A stretch of 64,000 nt of DNA from Actinomadura graeca (GTDB taxonomy: Bacteria > Actinomycetota > Actinomycetes > Streptosporangiales > Streptosporangiaceae), in the NCBI RefSeq assembly GCF_019175365.1, contig NZ_CP059572.1, forward strand, positions 8,843,501-8,907,500, read 5' to 3'. The position numbers and the translations under genes are program-made. How positions within the stretch are numbered: the stretch's first letter is position 1; every line of letters begins with the position of its first letter. Below are positions 1-12,194 of the stretch, in pieces. The notes beneath the pieces were generated by a model. The model saw nothing but the letters and a program-made list of their open reading frames with translations. It made no database searches and was not told where the DNA came from.

Positions 1-5
1 CGACG

Positions 6-3000
6 GTGGCACGGCGGCGCGAGCTCATGCGGCGGATGATGGCGGAGGCCGGACTCGGCCCCGACACCGCCCGGCCGGTCCCTCGCGGATCCGATGGGCC
101 GGCCCCTCTTTCGTACGCGCAGCAGAGCATGTGGCTCCACCATCGCACCTTCCCCGCCAGCCCCGCCTACAACGTGTGCCTGCTGATCCGGATGTCGGGA
201 CCGCTCGACACCGGGGCGCTGCGCGACGCGCTGCGCGGCCTGATCCGGCGCCACGCGATCCTGCGGACGGTCTACGCGGACGCCCCGGACGGCGCCCCGG
301 ACGGCGCCCCGGACGGCGCCCCCGATGGCCGGGCGGTGCAGATCGTCACCGACGACGACACGCTCGACCTGGAGCCCGCCGGATGCGGCGACGCCGACGC
401 GCGGGCGGCGGAGCTGGCGGCGCTGCCCTTCGACCTGCGGGCCGAGCGCCCGATCCGCCTGGAGCTGCTCCGGCTGGGGGAGGACGAGCACGCCCTGGTG
501 CTCGTCGTCCACCACATCGCGTGGGACGGGATGACGTGGGGGTCGCTGTCACGCGACCTCTCGGCGCTGTACCGGGCGGCCGTGACCGGGGGACCCGACG
601 GGCTGCCCCGCCTGGACGTCCAGTACGCCGACTTCGCCGAGTGGGAGCAGAAGCGGCCCGCCGACGAGGCCGACCTGGCGTACTGGCGCGGGCGCCTGGA
701 CCCGCCGCCACCGCCGCTCGACCTGCCCTCCGACCGGCCGCGCGGTACCGTCCTGTCCGAGGAGGGCGGGCGGAGGGCCCGGCGGTTCGACGACGCGGTG
801 ACCGAGGGGATGAGGCGCCTCGCGGCGGAGGAGAACCTCACGCCGTACATGGTGATGCTCACCGCCTACGCCGTCCTGCTGCACCGCTACACCGGCACCG
901 ACGACGTGGCGGTCGGGTCGGCGGTGATGAACCGCGAGCACGTCGAGATCGAGCGGCTCGTCGGCAACTTCGGCAACACGCTCGTGCTGCGCACCGACCT
1001 GTCCGGCGCGCCGACCTTCCGGGAGGCGCTGCGGCGCACCGGGCGGACCTGCGCCGAGGGCTTCGCGCACCAGGCGCTGCCGTACGACCGGATCGTGCAG
1101 GAGCTCCGGCCCGCGCGCGGGCGTGGGCGGTCGGCGTTCTTCGACACGATGCTGCTGTTCCTCGCGCAGGAGATCGGCGAGCTGGACCTGCCCGGGGTGA
1201 CGTCCGGCTGGACGCACGTCCACAACAGGACGACGCACTTCGACCTGTCGCTGGAGGCGTTCGTCCGGGCGCAGGGCATGACCGTCGAGGCGACGTTCCG
1301 GCGCGAGATGTTCGACGACGGGCGCGTCGACGCCCTCCTCGGCCACCTGGAGACGCTGCTCGGCGACGCGCTCGCCGACCCGGACCGCCCGATCGGCGCG
1401 CTGGAGCTGATGACCGCGGGCGAGCGCGCGCTGATCGACGGCGCCAACGCGACCGCGCGCGACGTCCCGGACACGACCGTGGTCGCGCTCTTCGAGGAGC
1501 AGGCCGCGCGGACGCCGGACGCCACCGCGGTCGAGTCGGGGGCCGGGACGCTGACCTACGCCGAGCTGGACCGGCGCTCGTCCGCGCTGGCCGCCGCGCT
1601 GCGCGGGCGCGGCGCCGGGCCGGACCGCGTCGTCGCGCTCGCCGTCCCGCGCACGCCCGACCTGGTCGTGGCGCTGCTCGGCGTGCTGAAGTCCGGCGCC
1701 GCGTACCTGCCGCTCGACCTGGACCACCCGCCGGACCGGCTCGCCTACATGCTGGACGACGCTCGCCCGCTCTGCGCCGTCGTCACGCCCGCCACGCGCG
1801 GCCTCCTCCCGGACGGCGCGGACCTCCTCGTCCTGGACGGGGCGCCGCCGGACGTCCCCGCGGACGCCCCCGCGTCCTGGCCCGCCGCCGCGGACGACCT
1901 CGCCTACGTGATCTACACCTCGGGCTCGACCGGGCGTCCCAAGGGCGTGGCGATCCCGCACGGCGCCCTCGCGAACTTCCTGCTCGCGACGCGCGCGCGG
2001 CTCGGCCTCGACGTCGGTGACCGGCTCGCCGCGGTCACGACGGTCGCGTTCGACATCGCCGCGCTGGAGCTGTACGGGCCGCTGATCAGCGGCGCGGCCG
2101 TCGTGCTCGCGTCCCGGGAGGCCGTCCGCGACCCCGGCGCCCTGGCGGCGCTGCTGAAGGACGCGACGGTCGTGCAGGGCACCCCGTCGCTGCTCGGCAC
2201 GCTCGACCCGGCGGCGTTCGAGGGGCTGCGGGTCCTGGTCGGCGGCGAGGCGCTGCCCCGGCCGCTGGCCGGGGCGCTGGAGCGCGCCGCCCGCGCCGCC
2301 GGCACGCCCGCCGCCAACATGTACGGGCCGACCGAGGCGACGATCTGGGCGACGTCCGCCGACCTGCCCGCCACCGGGATCGGCCGGCCCTTCTGGAACA
2401 TTCGCGCCCACGTGCTGGACGCCGCGCTGCGGCCCGTCCCGCCGGGGATCCCCGGTGAGCTGTACCTGGCCGGCGCCCAGCTCGCCCGCGGGTACGCCGG
2501 GCGGCCCGGCCTCACCGCGGAGCGGTTCGTCGCCGACCCGTCCGGCCCGCCCGGGGCCCGCATGTACCGGACGGGCGACCTCGCCCGGTGGAACCGGGAC
2601 GGGACCCTCGACTACCTCGGCCGCACCGACGACCAGGTCAAGATCCGCGGGTTCCGGATCGAGCCGGCGGAGGCGCAGGCCGTGCTCGCCGCGCAGCCGG
2701 GCGTGGCGCAGGCCGCGGTCGTCGTCCGCGAGGACCGGCCCGGGGAACCGAGGCTCGTCGGCTACTACGTGCCGTCCGGCGAGACCGGCGACCTGCGCGG
2801 CGCGCTCGCCGGGGCGCTGCCCGACTACATGGTCCCCTCCGCGCTCGTCCCCCTGGAGGCACTGCCTAGGACGGTCAACGGCAAGCTCGACCGCGCCGCG
2901 CTCCCCGACCCGGGGGATGTGCCGTCCGGGCGGACGTCGGGGCGCGCCCCCCGCGACGCCCGCGAAGCCGCCTTGTGCGCCATCTTCGCCGAGCTGCTCG

Positions 3001-6000
3001 GCCTGGAACGGGTCGGCGTCGACGACGACTTCTTCGCCCTGGGCGGCCACTCGCTGCTGGCCACGAGGGTCGCGGCGAAGGCCCGCGCGGTGCTGGGCGG
3101 GTCCCTGTCGATCGCGGACGTCTTCGAGGCGCCCACCGTCGCCGCGCTCGCCCCGAGGCTCGCGGCGGCGACCGGGCCGCGCGTCCGGGACGTGGAGCGG
3201 CCCGCGGTCGTCCCGGCATCGGCCGCGCAGCGGGGCCTGTGGCTTGAGGAGCGCCTGCGCGGGCCCTCGCCCTCGTACGCGCTGCCGCTCGGGCTGCGGC
3301 TGCGCGGGCCCGTGGACCCCGGGGCGCTGCGGGCGGCGTTCGCCGACGTCGTCGCACGCCACGAGGCCCTGCGGACGCTGCTCGTCGAGGGCCCCGACGG
3401 GCTGCCCGTCCAGAGGATCCTCGACGAGTCCGCCGCCGCCGCGTCCGCCGTCTTCACCGTCGTCGACTCCCGGGGGGAGTCCCCTGGCCGCAGTGAGGCG
3501 GCCGCCGCCTCGCACGTGTTCGACATCGGCGCCGACCTGCCCGTCCGGGGCACCCTGATCCGCACCGGCGACGAGGACTGGTCGCTGGTCCTGCTGCTGC
3601 ACCACGCCGCCGCCGACGAGTGGTCGTTCACGCCGCTGCTCGCCGACCTCGCCCGCGCCTACGAGGCGCGCCGCGAGGGCCGCGCGCCCGGCTGGGAGCC
3701 GCTGCCCGTCCAGTACGCCGACTACGCGACCTGGGAGCGTGAGGCCGCGCCCGCGGCCGGCGCCCGGCTCGGCTTCTGGGCGGACACCCTCGCGGGGGCG
3801 CCCGCGGAGACCGTCCTGCCGTTCGACCGCCCCCGCCCGGCCGAGGCGAGCCACCGGGGCGGGCTGGTGCCGTTCCGGCTCCCCGCCGCCGGGGTGCGGC
3901 GGCTGGCCCGCGAGACCGGGACCAGCGTGTTCATGGTGCTGCACGCCGCGGTCGCCGCGCTGCTGCAGCGCTCCGGCGCCGGTGACGACATCGTGCTCGG
4001 CTCGCCCATCGCCGGGCGCGGGGATGAGGACCTCGCCGGGCTGGTCGGGGTGTTCGTCAACCCGCTCGTGCTGCGCGCCGACCTGTCGGGCGACCCGGCG
4101 TTCGCGGAGCTGCTCGACCGGGTGCGCGCCGCCGACCTCGCCGCGTTCTCGCACGCCGACGTCCCGTTCGAGCGGGTCGTCGAGCGGCTCGCGCCCGAGC
4201 GCTCCCTCGCGCGCGGCCCGCTGTTCCAGGTGATGATCGTCCACCAGCGGCTGGACGACGTGCGGCTCGCGCTGCCGGGCGTGCGCGCCGAGCCGTTCCT
4301 GCCCGAGACCGGCGGCGTGAAGTTCGACCTGGACCTGTACTTCGCCGAGGGCGACGACGAGGTGGAGGGCTTCGCCGCGTTCGCCGCCGACCTGTTCGAC
4401 CGGAGCACGGTCGAGGGACTGCTGGACGGCCTCGGCGCGCTGATCGGCCAGGTCGCCGCCGACCCGGGCCGGAGGCTGTCCACGCTGGGCGCGCCGGTCG
4501 CGCACCCCGACACCGCGCGGGACCTGCCGCTCGGGACGGCCGCCGCGCTGTTCGAGGCGCAGGCCGCCCGCACGCCGGACAGGACGGCGCTCGTCTTCGG
4601 CGCGACCTGCCTCACCTACGCCGAGCTCGACCGCCGCGCCGAGGCGCTCGCCGACCGGCTCGCGGCGGCCGGCGCGGGACCGGAGCGGGTCGTCGCGCTC
4701 GCCCTGCCGCGCTCGGACGCGTTCGCGGTGGCGCTGCTGGCGGTGCTGAAGACCGGCGCCGCGTACCTCCCCCTCGACCTGACGTACCCGGCCGCGCGGA
4801 TCGAGGCGATGCTGGAGGCCGTCCGCCCGCTGCTCGTCCTCGGCCGGGACGAGCCGCCCGCGGACGCGCCCCGCCGCGCCCGCCCCGAGGTCTCGCCCGG
4901 CCACCTCGCCTACGTCGTCTTCACCTCGGGTTCGACCGGGGCGCCGAAGGCCGTCGCCGGGACGCAGCGGGCCCTGGCGAACCGGCTCGCCTGGGGCGCG
5001 GGCCTGACCGTCCCCGGCGTCCGCGTCGCCAAGAGCTCGCCCGCGTTCATCGACGGCTCCACCGAACTGCTCGGCGGCCTGGTCGCCGGGGACACCGTGG
5101 CCGTCGCCGACGACGCGACCGCCACCGACGCCGTCGCGCTCGCGGAGTTCGCCGGGCGGCACGGCGCCGAGGTGGTCACGCTCGTCCCGAGCCTGCTGGC
5201 CGCGCTGGCCGACAACGGGCTGCCCGCGTCCGTCACCACCTGGATCAGCAGCGGCGAGGCGCTGCCGCCCGCGCTCGCCGCGCGGATCCCGGCGCGGCTC
5301 GTCGACCTCTACGGCTGCTCGGAGGCAGCCGGCGACAGCCTCGCCGCCGAGGCCGGCGGGGGGCTGGCGCCCATCGCCAACACCCGCGCGCACGTGCTGG
5401 ACGCGGCGCTCCGCGAGGTCCCCGCCGGCGAGCTGTACCTGGCGGGCGACGGCCTCGCCCGCGGCTACCTCGGCGACCCGGCCCGGACCGCCGAGCGGTT
5501 CGTCGCAAACCCGTTCGGCCCGCCGGGCTCACGCCTCTACCGCACCGGCGACCGCGTGCGCCGCCGCCGGGACGGGACCCTGGACTTCCTCGGCCGCGCC
5601 GACGACCAGATCACCATCCGCGGGTTCCGGATCGAGCCGGGCGAGGTGGAGGCGGCGCTCGCCGCGCAGCCCGGCGTCCGCCGCGCCGCCGTCGCCGCCC
5701 ACGGCTCGCGCCTGGTCGGGTACGTCGTGGGCGACGCCGACCCCGGCACGCTGGACGGGCGGCTCCGCGCCGTCCTGCCCGGCCACCTCGTCCCGTCCGA
5801 CCTGGTCGTCCTCGACGAGCTGCCGCTCAACCCGAACGGCAAGGTGGACCGGCGGGCCCTGCCCGCGCCGGGGGCGCCCGCCGCCGGGCGGGCGCCCGGC
5901 ACCGAGAGGGAACGCGTCCTCGCGCGCCTCGCCGCGACCGTCCTCGGCCGCGCGGACGTCGGCGCCGACGACGACTTCTTCCGCGCCGGGGGCGACAGCA

Positions 6001-9000
6001 TCAGCGCGGCCCTGCTGGTCGCGCGCGCCCGCCGCGCCGGGCTGGTGTTCACCGTCCGCGACGTGTTCCGGCTGCGGACCGTCGAGGCCCTCGCCGGGGC
6101 CGCGGCGACGGCCGGCGCCCCGGCCGCGGCCCCGGCCGCCGCGGCGGCGGGCGGACCGGGCGGATCGGGCACGTCCGGCGAGCTGCCGCTGTCGCCGCTC
6201 CAGGAAGGTCTCCTGTACCACCTGATGCTCGCGGGCGAGGGCCGCGACATCTACGTGCAGCAGGCCGTCGTGACACTGTCCGGCCCGCTCGACCCGGGCC
6301 GGATGGCGGAGGCGGCGCGCGCGGTGCTGGAGAAGTTCCCCAATCTGCGCGCCGGCTTCCGCACGGACGGCGACCGCGCCGTGCAGTTCGTCCCGGACAG
6401 GTTCGAGGTGCCGTGGACCTACGCGGAGCTGGACGGCCCCGACGGCCTGGAGGCGTTCGCCGACGCCCAGCGCGCCGAGCCGTTCGACCCGGGCGCGCCG
6501 CCGCTGCTCCGCTTCGCCCTGGCCAGGGTCGGGGAGGACGACCACCGCCTGATCCTGACCTCCGAGCTGATCCTGCTGGACGGCTGGTCGGGCGGGCTGC
6601 TGGTCACCTCGCTGCTGGAGTCCTACACCGACGCCGCCGCCGAGGCGGCCCGCCCCGTCGCGCCGTTCCGCGCGTTCCTGGACTGGGTGAACGCCCGCGA
6701 CCAGGACGCCTCCGCGGACGCGTGGCGCCGCGCCCTCGACGGCTTCGACGAGCCCGCCCTCGTCCGTCCCGGCCTCGCCGGGGCGCCCGCCGACCTGGCG
6801 GCCGCCGGGGAGGTGCACCGCGCGCTGCCCGCCGGCCTCGGCGAGCGGCTCGACGCGGTCGCGCGGGAGCGGGGCGTCACGCCCGGCACGGTGTTCGAGA
6901 CGGCGTGGGGCCTGGTGCTGATGGGCCTCACCGGACGCGACGACGTCGTCTTCGGCGCCTCGGTGTCCGGCCGCCACCCCGACGTCGACGGCGTCGAGAC
7001 CATGGTCGGGCTGCTGTTCAACACCATTCCCGTGCGGGTGCAGGCCGGGCCCGGCGACCCGGCGGCCGCCGTGCTGGACCGCGTCCAGGCCGCCCGGTCC
7101 GAGCTGTTCGACCACCAGCACGTCGCGCTCGCCGACGTGCAGCGCGCCACCGGCCTCGGGACGCTGTTCGACACGCTGTTCGTCTTCCAGAACTTCCCCG
7201 GCATGCCCACCGGCCGCGGCTTCGGCCCCGGCGGCGGCCTGCGCGTCCTCGGACGCGAGGTCCGCGACGCCACCCACTACCCGGTCACCATGGTCGTCGA
7301 CCCCGGCGCGGGCCTGCGCGTCATGTACCGGGAGGACGCGTTCACCCGCGCCGCCGCCGAGCGGATCACCGACCGGTACGTCCGCGTCCTGGAGCAGATC
7401 GCCGCCGCGCCGGAGGCCCCCTGCCACCGCCTCGGCCTCCTCGTCCCCGAGGAGCACGACCGGCTGCGGCGCGACTGGGACGAGGCACGCCACCCCGTCC
7501 CCGAGTCGACCGTCGCCGAACTGCTCGCCGAGCGCGCCGCCGAGCGGCCGGACGACCTCGCGCTGGTGTCGCTGCCGGACGTCCGCCTCACCTATGGGGA
7601 GCTGAACGCCCAGGTCAACCGGCTCGCGCGGCTCCTGCTCGCGCACGGCGCCGGGCCCGAGAGGGTCGTCGCGCTGGCCCTGCCGCGCTCGGCGCAGATG
7701 GTCGTCGCGCTGTTCGCCGTCCTGCGCACCGGCGCCGCGTACCTGCCGCTGGAACTGGACTACCCGGCCGGCCGGCTCGACTACATGCTCGCCGACGCGG
7801 CCCCCGCCTGCCTCGTCTCGCACCGCGGCATCGCCGCCGGGCTGTCCCATGGCGGTACCACCCTCGCCCTGGACGACCCCGCGACGGCGCGCGCACTCGC
7901 GGACCTCCCGGGCACCGACCTCACGCCCGGTGAGCTGCCCGGGTTCGCGCCCGGCACGCCCGGCCGCCTCGACCGTCCCGCGTACGTCATCTACACCTCC
8001 GGCTCCACGGGCCGCCCGAAGGGCGTGGTGACGCCCTACCGCGGGCTGACCAACATGCAGTTCAACCACCGCGCCCGCATCTTCGACCCGGTCGTGAAGG
8101 CCGCCGGGCGGCGGCTGCGCATCGCCCACACCGTCTCCTTCTCCTTCGACATGTCCTGGGAGGAGCTGCTGTGGCTCATCGAGGGCCATGAGGTGCACGT
8201 CTGCGACGAGGACCTGCGCCGCGACGCCGAGGCGCTGACCGCCTACCTGCGCCGCCACGGCATCGACGTCATCAACGTCACCCCGACCTACGCCCAGCAG
8301 CTCCTGGACGAAGGGCTCCTCGACGGCGGGCACCGGCCGCCGCTCGTCCTGCTCGGCGGCGAGGCGGTCCCGGCGTCGGTGTGGGACCGGCTCGCACGCG
8401 CCGACGGCGTCCTCGGCTACAACCTCTACGGGCCGACCGAGTACACGATCAACACCCTCGGCGGCGGCACCGCGGACAGCGCGACGCCGACCGTCGGCAA
8501 GCCCATCTGGAACACGCGCGGCCACGTCCTGGACGGCTGGCTGCGTCCCGTCCCGCCCGGCGCGCCCGGCGAGCTGTACATCGCCGGGGCCGGGCTCGCG
8601 CGCGGCTACCTCGGCCGCCCCGACCTGACCGCCGAGCGGTTCGTCGCCGACCCGTACTGCTGCGGGGTGGGGGCCGCCCACGTCCCTGGCGGCCCCCTGT
8701 GCTCCGGCGGCCGCATGTACCGGACGGGCGACCTGGTGCGTGTCCGCGAGGACGGCAACATCGACTTCCTCGGCCGCACCGACGACCAGGTCAAGATCCG
8801 CGGCTACCGCGTCGAGCTGGAGGAGGTCGAGGCCGCGCTCGCCGCCGAGCCCGGCGTCGGGCAGGCCGCGGTGATCGCGGCCGACACCGAGGTCGCGGGG
8901 GTCAGGCGCCTCGTCGGCTACGTCGTGCCGGACGGGACGCGCGAGGGCGCCGCCGACGAGCAGATCGCCGAGTGGCGGCAGATCTACGACGCCGAGTACA

Positions 9001-12000
9001 CCGAGGTCGGCACCGTCGTCCACGCCGAGGAGTTCGCGGGCTGGGACAGCAGCTACGACGGCGCCCCCATCCCGCTGGACGACATGCGCGAGTGGCGGGA
9101 GACGACCGTCGAGCGCATCCGCGGGCTGCACGGGGAGCGCGGCCCGGGACGCGTCCTGGAGATCGGAGTCGGCGCCGGGCTGATCCTGACCCGCCTCGCC
9201 CCGCATGCCGCCGAGTACCGGGGCACCGACTTCTCCGCGCCCGTCATCGAGAAGCTGCGCGCCGACCTCGGCCCGGACACGGCCGTCCGGCTGGACGTCC
9301 GGCCGGCGCACGACGTCTCCGGGCTGCCCCGCGGGCACTTCGACACCATCGTCATCAACTCGGTGGCGCAGTACTTCCCCGGCGCCGGGTACCTCCAGGA
9401 CGTCCTCGCCAAGGCGATGGACCTGCTCGCGCCGGGCGGCGCGCTGTTCCTCGGCGACATCCGGGACCTGCGCACCGTCCGCTGCCTGCACGCCGCGATC
9501 CGGCTCGGCCGCGGCCGCGGCGACCTCGACGCGGTCGAGCGGGCCGTCCGGATGGAGAAGGAGCTGCTGCTCGACCCCGCCTTCTTCGGCGCGCTGGAGG
9601 GACCCGCGCGGGTGGACGTCCTCACCAAGCGCGGCACGCACCACAACGAGCTGACCCGCCACCGCTACGACGCCGTCCTCTGGAAGGACGTGCCGCCCCC
9701 GCCGGAGACCACGACCGTGGACTGGGCCGGCCTGGACGACCTCAAGCGGCGCGCGGCGGGGCCGCTGCGCGTGCGCGGCATCCCCGATCCCCGGCTGTCC
9801 GGCGAGATCGCGGCGCTGCGGGCGCTGCGCGGCGGCGCGCCGCCCGAGCGGGCCCGCGCGGCGCTGGACGCGCCGCCCGACGGCGTCGAGCCGGAGACCC
9901 TGTACGCCCTCGACCCCGGCGTGGTGCTCACGCCGTCGAGCGAGATCGGACGGTACGACGCGGTCTTCGGCGGCGGCGCGGCGTGCCCTCCCGCCGAACC
10001 GGGGCGCCCGCCCGCGTCGTACGCCAGCGACCCGGTGGCGGCCCGCGACCTCGGCGTCCTCGCGGCGCGGGTCCGCGAGGGGCTGAAGCGCCGGCTGCCC
10101 GGCTACATGGTCCCGAGCGCGATCGTGACGCTGGACGCGCTGCCCCTCACCGTCAACGGCAAGCTCGACCGGCGCGCCCTGCCCGACCCCGGCCGGGAGG
10201 GCCCGCGCCGCGCCGGACGGCCGCCGCGCACCCCCGTCGAGCGCCTGCTGTGCACGCTGTTCGCCGAGGTGCTGGACGCGCCGGGAGCCGGGATCGACGA
10301 CGACTTCTTCGACCTCGGCGGCCACTCGCTCCTCGCCACCCGCCTCGTCGGGCGGGCGCGGTCGGTGCTCGGCGCCGAGCTGGCGATCCGCGACCTGTTC
10401 GAGGCGCCGACCGTCGCCGAGCTGGCCGGGCGCGTCCACCGCAACGCCGCCGGGGGCGCCCCGCCGAGACCCGCCCTCACGCCGCGGGAGCGTCCCGCGA
10501 GGATCCCGCTGTCGTTCGCGCAGCGGCGCCTGTGGATGCTCGACCAGCTCCTGCGCGAGGACGACGGGCCGCGCGGCGCCTACCACCTGCCGCTCGCGGT
10601 CCGGCTGCGCGGCGACCTCGACCGCGCCGCCCTGGACGCCGCGATCGGCGACGTCACCGCCCGGCACGAGAGCCTGCGGACCGTCTTCGCCGAGCACGAC
10701 GGCACGCCCTACCAGCGGATCCTGCCGCCGGAGGAGGCGCGCCCCGTCCTGGAGATCGCCTCCTGCACGCCGGAGGAGTTCATCGCGCGGCCGTTCGACC
10801 TCGCCGCGGACCTTCCCCTGCGCGTCGCGGTGTTCCCCGAGGGGGAGCGCGAGCACCTGCTCCTCGCCGTGTTCCACCACATCGCCTTCGACGAGTGGTC
10901 GTTCGGCCCGTTCGCCCGCGACGTCGCCGCCGCCTACGGCGCGCGGCTGGAGGGACGCGGGCCCGGCTGGGAGCCGCCGCCCGTCCAGTACGCCGACCAC
11001 GCCCTGTGGCAGCGGGAGCTGCTCGGCGACCCGCTCGACCCGGGAAGCGTCCACGCCCGCCAGCTCGACCACTGGGCGCGGGCCCTGGCGGGGATCCCGG
11101 ACGAGATCCCCCTGCCGGTGGACCGGCCGCGTCCCGGCACGGTCGGCCAGCGGGGCGCGACCCTGTCGGCCGCCCTGCCGCCCGGCCTCACCGGACGGCT
11201 GCGCCGCGTCGCCCGGGACGCCGGCGCCAGCATGTTCATGGTCTGCCAGGCGGCCGTCGCCGCGCTGCTGCACCGGACGGGCGCGGGCGACGACATCCCG
11301 CTCGGCAGCCCCGTCGCCGGGCGGACGGAGGAGGCCGCCGCCGGGCTCGTCGGGTTCTTCGTCAACACCCTCGTCCTGCGCGCCGACGTGTCCGGGGCGC
11401 CCACGTTCGCGGAGCTGCTGGCCCGCGTCAGGGAGACCGCCCTCGCCGGCCTCGCCCACCAGGACCTCCCCTTCGAGGCCGTGGTGGAGGCGCTGCGCCC
11501 GCGCCGGGTCCCCGGCCGCAACCCGCTGTTCCAGGTGATGGTGGGGTATGAGAACCAGGGCGCCGGAGACGTCCGCTTCCCCGGCCTGGAGCAGCGGGAG
11601 GCGCTTTTCGGCCCCGGCGCCGCGAAGTTCGACCTCGACTTCATCTTCCGGGAGGACGCCGGCACCGGAGACCTGCGCCTGATCGTCGACTACTCGGCCG
11701 ACCTGTTCGACCGGGACACCGCGAGGGCGCTGGCCGACGGGATCGCCGGTCTGCTGGAGTCCGTCGCCGCCGACCCGGACGTGGCGGTCGGCGCGCTGCC
11801 GTCCGTCCGCACGGCCCGCACGGTGACCGCGGAGCCGGCCGCCGCCGTGGCGGCACCGCGCGGGGGGGACCGCGAGGCCGCCCTGTGCCGCATCTTCGCC
11901 GCGGAGCTCGGCGTCCCCGACGTCGGCCCCGACGACGACTTCTTCGACCTCGGCGGGCACTCGCTGCTCGCCATGCGGCTCGTCCGCCGGATCAGGAGGG

Positions 12001-12098
12001 AGCCCGGATGCGCCGGCCTGAGGATCGCGGCGCTCATGGCGTCCCCGACCGTCGCCGGCCTCCTCGGCCACCTGGAGGAAGGCCGCCGGGACGAGTGA
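6..12098 (+). CDS. Siderophore NRPS, C-A-T-C-A-T-C-A(MT)-T-C-T
   Basis: Multimodular nonribosomal peptide synthetase of 4030 residues. Domain order: C1 (about 35-455, HHIAWDG at 169-175), A1 (490-970), T1 (Ser1016), C2 (1070-1490, HHAAADE from 1199), A2 (1500-1955), T2 (GGDS, Ser1998), C3 (2060-2480, EL replaces HH at 2187-2188), A3 (2490-3390) carrying an inserted methyltransferase (motif VLEIGVGAG near 3050), T3 (Ser3441), C4 (HHIAFDE near 3624), T4 (Ser3986). There is no thioesterase. Specificity codes read by hand: A1 DILQLGMIWK (glycine-like), A2 IDTTISLGDK (matches the beta-alanine pattern VDxxISLADK), A3 DMENLGLINK (N5-hydroxyornithine, as in coelichelin module 3). The product is inferred to contain Gly, beta-Ala, N-methyl-hydroxyornithine and a final trans-loaded residue. 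The GTG at 6 lies at the window edge, so the true start may be upstream. Confidence 0.93.
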   Translation: MARRRELMRRMMAEAGLGPDTARPVPRGSDGPAPLSYAQQSMWLHHRTFPASPAYNVCLLIRMSGPLDTGALRDALRGLIRRHAILRTVYADAPDGAPDGAPDGAPDGRAVQIVTDDDTLDLEPAGCGDADARAAELAALPFDLRAERPIRLELLRLGEDEHALVLVVHHIAWDGMTWGSLSRDLSALYRAAVTGGPDGLPRLDVQYADFAEWEQKRPADEADLAYWRGRLDPPPPPLDLPSDRPRGTVLSEEGGRRARRFDDAVTEGMRRLAAEENLTPYMVMLTAYAVLLHRYTGTDDVAVGSAVMNREHVEIERLVGNFGNTLVLRTDLSGAPTFREALRRTGRTCAEGFAHQALPYDRIVQELRPARGRGRSAFFDTMLLFLAQEIGELDLPGVTSGWTHVHNRTTHFDLSLEAFVRAQGMTVEATFRREMFDDGRVDALLGHLETLLGDALADPDRPIGALELMTAGERALIDGANATARDVPDTTVVALFEEQAARTPDATAVESGAGTLTYAELDRRSSALAAALRGRGAGPDRVVALAVPRTPDLVVALLGVLKSGAAYLPLDLDHPPDRLAYMLDDARPLCAVVTPATRGLLPDGADLLVLDGAPPDVPADAPASWPAAADDLAYVIYTSGSTGRPKGVAIPHGALANFLLATRARLGLDVGDRLAAVTTVAFDIAALELYGPLISGAAVVLASREAVRDPGALAALLKDATVVQGTPSLLGTLDPAAFEGLRVLVGGEALPRPLAGALERAARAAGTPAANMYGPTEATIWATSADLPATGIGRPFWNIRAHVLDAALRPVPPGIPGELYLAGAQLARGYAGRPGLTAERFVADPSGPPGARMYRTGDLARWNRDGTLDYLGRTDDQVKIRGFRIEPAEAQAVLAAQPGVAQAAVVVREDRPGEPRLVGYYVPSGETGDLRGALAGALPDYMVPSALVPLEALPRTVNGKLDRAALPDPGDVPSGRTSGRAPRDAREAALCAIFAELLGLERVGVDDDFFALGGHSLLATRVAAKARAVLGGSLSIADVFEAPTVAALAPRLAAATGPRVRDVERPAVVPASAAQRGLWLEERLRGPSPSYALPLGLRLRGPVDPGALRAAFADVVARHEALRTLLVEGPDGLPVQRILDESAAAASAVFTVVDSRGESPGRSEAAAASHVFDIGADLPVRGTLIRTGDEDWSLVLLLHHAAADEWSFTPLLADLARAYEARREGRAPGWEPLPVQYADYATWEREAAPAAGARLGFWADTLAGAPAETVLPFDRPRPAEASHRGGLVPFRLPAAGVRRLARETGTSVFMVLHAAVAALLQRSGAGDDIVLGSPIAGRGDEDLAGLVGVFVNPLVLRADLSGDPAFAELLDRVRAADLAAFSHADVPFERVVERLAPERSLARGPLFQVMIVHQRLDDVRLALPGVRAEPFLPETGGVKFDLDLYFAEGDDEVEGFAAFAADLFDRSTVEGLLDGLGALIGQVAADPGRRLSTLGAPVAHPDTARDLPLGTAAALFEAQAARTPDRTALVFGATCLTYAELDRRAEALADRLAAAGAGPERVVALALPRSDAFAVALLAVLKTGAAYLPLDLTYPAARIEAMLEAVRPLLVLGRDEPPADAPRRARPEVSPGHLAYVVFTSGSTGAPKAVAGTQRALANRLAWGAGLTVPGVRVAKSSPAFIDGSTELLGGLVAGDTVAVADDATATDAVALAEFAGRHGAEVVTLVPSLLAALADNGLPASVTTWISSGEALPPALAARIPARLVDLYGCSEAAGDSLAAEAGGGLAPIANTRAHVLDAALREVPAGELYLAGDGLARGYLGDPARTAERFVANPFGPPGSRLYRTGDRVRRRRDGTLDFLGRADDQITIRGFRIEPGEVEAALAAQPGVRRAAVAAHGSRLVGYVVGDADPGTLDGRLRAVLPGHLVPSDLVVLDELPLNPNGKVDRRALPAPGAPAAGRAPGTERERVLARLAATVLGRADVGADDDFFRAGGDSISAALLVARARRAGLVFTVRDVFRLRTVEALAGAAATAGAPAAAPAAAAAGGPGGSGTSGELPLSPLQEGLLYHLMLAGEGRDIYVQQAVVTLSGPLDPGRMAEAARAVLEKFPNLRAGFRTDGDRAVQFVPDRFEVPWTYAELDGPDGLEAFADAQRAEPFDPGAPPLLRFALARVGEDDHRLILTSELILLDGWSGGLLVTSLLESYTDAAAEAARPVAPFRAFLDWVNARDQDASADAWRRALDGFDEPALVRPGLAGAPADLAAAGEVHRALPAGLGERLDAVARERGVTPGTVFETAWGLVLMGLTGRDDVVFGASVSGRHPDVDGVETMVGLLFNTIPVRVQAGPGDPAAAVLDRVQAARSELFDHQHVALADVQRATGLGTLFDTLFVFQNFPGMPTGRGFGPGGGLRVLGREVRDATHYPVTMVVDPGAGLRVMYREDAFTRAAAERITDRYVRVLEQIAAAPEAPCHRLGLLVPEEHDRLRRDWDEARHPVPESTVAELLAERAAERPDDLALVSLPDVRLTYGELNAQVNRLARLLLAHGAGPERVVALALPRSAQMVVALFAVLRTGAAYLPLELDYPAGRLDYMLADAAPACLVSHRGIAAGLSHGGTTLALDDPATARALADLPGTDLTPGELPGFAPGTPGRLDRPAYVIYTSGSTGRPKGVVTPYRGLTNMQFNHRARIFDPVVKAAGRRLRIAHTVSFSFDMSWEELLWLIEGHEVHVCDEDLRRDAEALTAYLRRHGIDVINVTPTYAQQLLDEGLLDGGHRPPLVLLGGEAVPASVWDRLARADGVLGYNLYGPTEYTINTLGGGTADSATPTVGKPIWNTRGHVLDGWLRPVPPGAPGELYIAGAGLARGYLGRPDLTAERFVADPYCCGVGAAHVPGGPLCSGGRMYRTGDLVRVREDGNIDFLGRTDDQVKIRGYRVELEEVEAALAAEPGVGQAAVIAADTEVAGVRRLVGYVVPDGTREGAADEQIAEWRQIYDAEYTEVGTVVHAEEFAGWDSSYDGAPIPLDDMREWRETTVERIRGLHGERGPGRVLEIGVGAGLILTRLAPHAAEYRGTDFSAPVIEKLRADLGPDTAVRLDVRPAHDVSGLPRGHFDTIVINSVAQYFPGAGYLQDVLAKAMDLLAPGGALFLGDIRDLRTVRCLHAAIRLGRGRGDLDAVERAVRMEKELLLDPAFFGALEGPARVDVLTKRGTHHNELTRHRYDAVLWKDVPPPPETTTVDWAGLDDLKRRAAGPLRVRGIPDPRLSGEIAALRALRGGAPPERARAALDAPPDGVEPETLYALDPGVVLTPSSEIGRYDAVFGGGAACPPAEPGRPPASYASDPVAARDLGVLAARVREGLKRRLPGYMVPSAIVTLDALPLTVNGKLDRRALPDPGREGPRRAGRPPRTPVERLLCTLFAEVLDAPGAGIDDDFFDLGGHSLLATRLVGRARSVLGAELAIRDLFEAPTVAELAGRVHRNAAGGAPPRPALTPRERPARIPLSFAQRRLWMLDQLLREDDGPRGAYHLPLAVRLRGDLDRAALDAAIGDVTARHESLRTVFAEHDGTPYQRILPPEEARPVLEIASCTPEEFIARPFDLAADLPLRVAVFPEGEREHLLLAVFHHIAFDEWSFGPFARDVAAAYGARLEGRGPGWEPPPVQYADHALWQRELLGDPLDPGSVHARQLDHWARALAGIPDEIPLPVDRPRPGTVGQRGATLSAALPPGLTGRLRRVARDAGASMFMVCQAAVAALLHRTGAGDDIPLGSPVAGRTEEAAAGLVGFFVNTLVLRADVSGAPTFAELLARVRETALAGLAHQDLPFEAVVEALRPRRVPGRNPLFQVMVGYENQGAGDVRFPGLEQREALFGPGAAKFDLDFIFREDAGTGDLRLIVDYSADLFDRDTARALADGIAGLLESVAADPDVAVGALPSVRTARTVTAEPAAAVAAPRGGDREAALCRIFAAELGVPDVGPDDDFFDLGGHSLLAMRLVRRIRREPGCAGLRIAALMASPTVAGLLGHLEEGRRDE
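282..329 (+). repeat. 12-bp tandem repeat inside C1 domain
   Basis: Three perfect copies of GCCCCGGACGGC (282-293, 294-305, 306-317) and a fourth imperfect copy (318-329). They encode a run of Ala-Pro-Asp-Gly units in a loop of the first condensation domain, before its HHxxxDG motif. The repeat keeps the frame, so copy-number change would only lengthen a surface loop. Confidence 0.9.
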
Positions 12099-12129
12099 GA
12101 GTCCTCATACGGCCCCGCCCCTTGTGGAG

Positions 12130-12148
12130 TTAGGTGAGGCTAACCTAA
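12130..12148 (+). promoter_or_regulatory. IdeR/DtxR iron box
   Basis: The 19-bp sequence TTAGGTGAGGCTAACCTAA matches the IdeR/DtxR consensus TTAGGTTAGGCTAACCTAA at 18 of 19 positions. It lies 46 bp upstream of the siderophore-binding lipoprotein start and 31 bp after the NRPS stop. Ferrous-iron-loaded IdeR would be expected to repress the binding protein and the monooxygenase and mbtH genes that follow. The site implies an internal promoter, so these genes need not rely on NRPS read-through. Confidence 0.9.
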
Positions 12149-12194
12149 TGTCTTTGCTCGGCAAGCCCCCGACCTGGAAGGACACCCCACCCCC

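Noticed and set aside
549..12071. Very long minus-strand open frames (1614 and 2180 codons) opposite the NRPS
   Set aside because: They mirror the codon-position GC bias of the NRPS on the other strand, show no family motifs, and consist of low-complexity Arg/Gly/Val-rich sequence.
11820..12098. Thioesterase or reductase domain at the NRPS end
   Set aside because: The C-terminus ends a few dozen residues after the last carrier serine; there is no GxSxG or NAD-binding motif.
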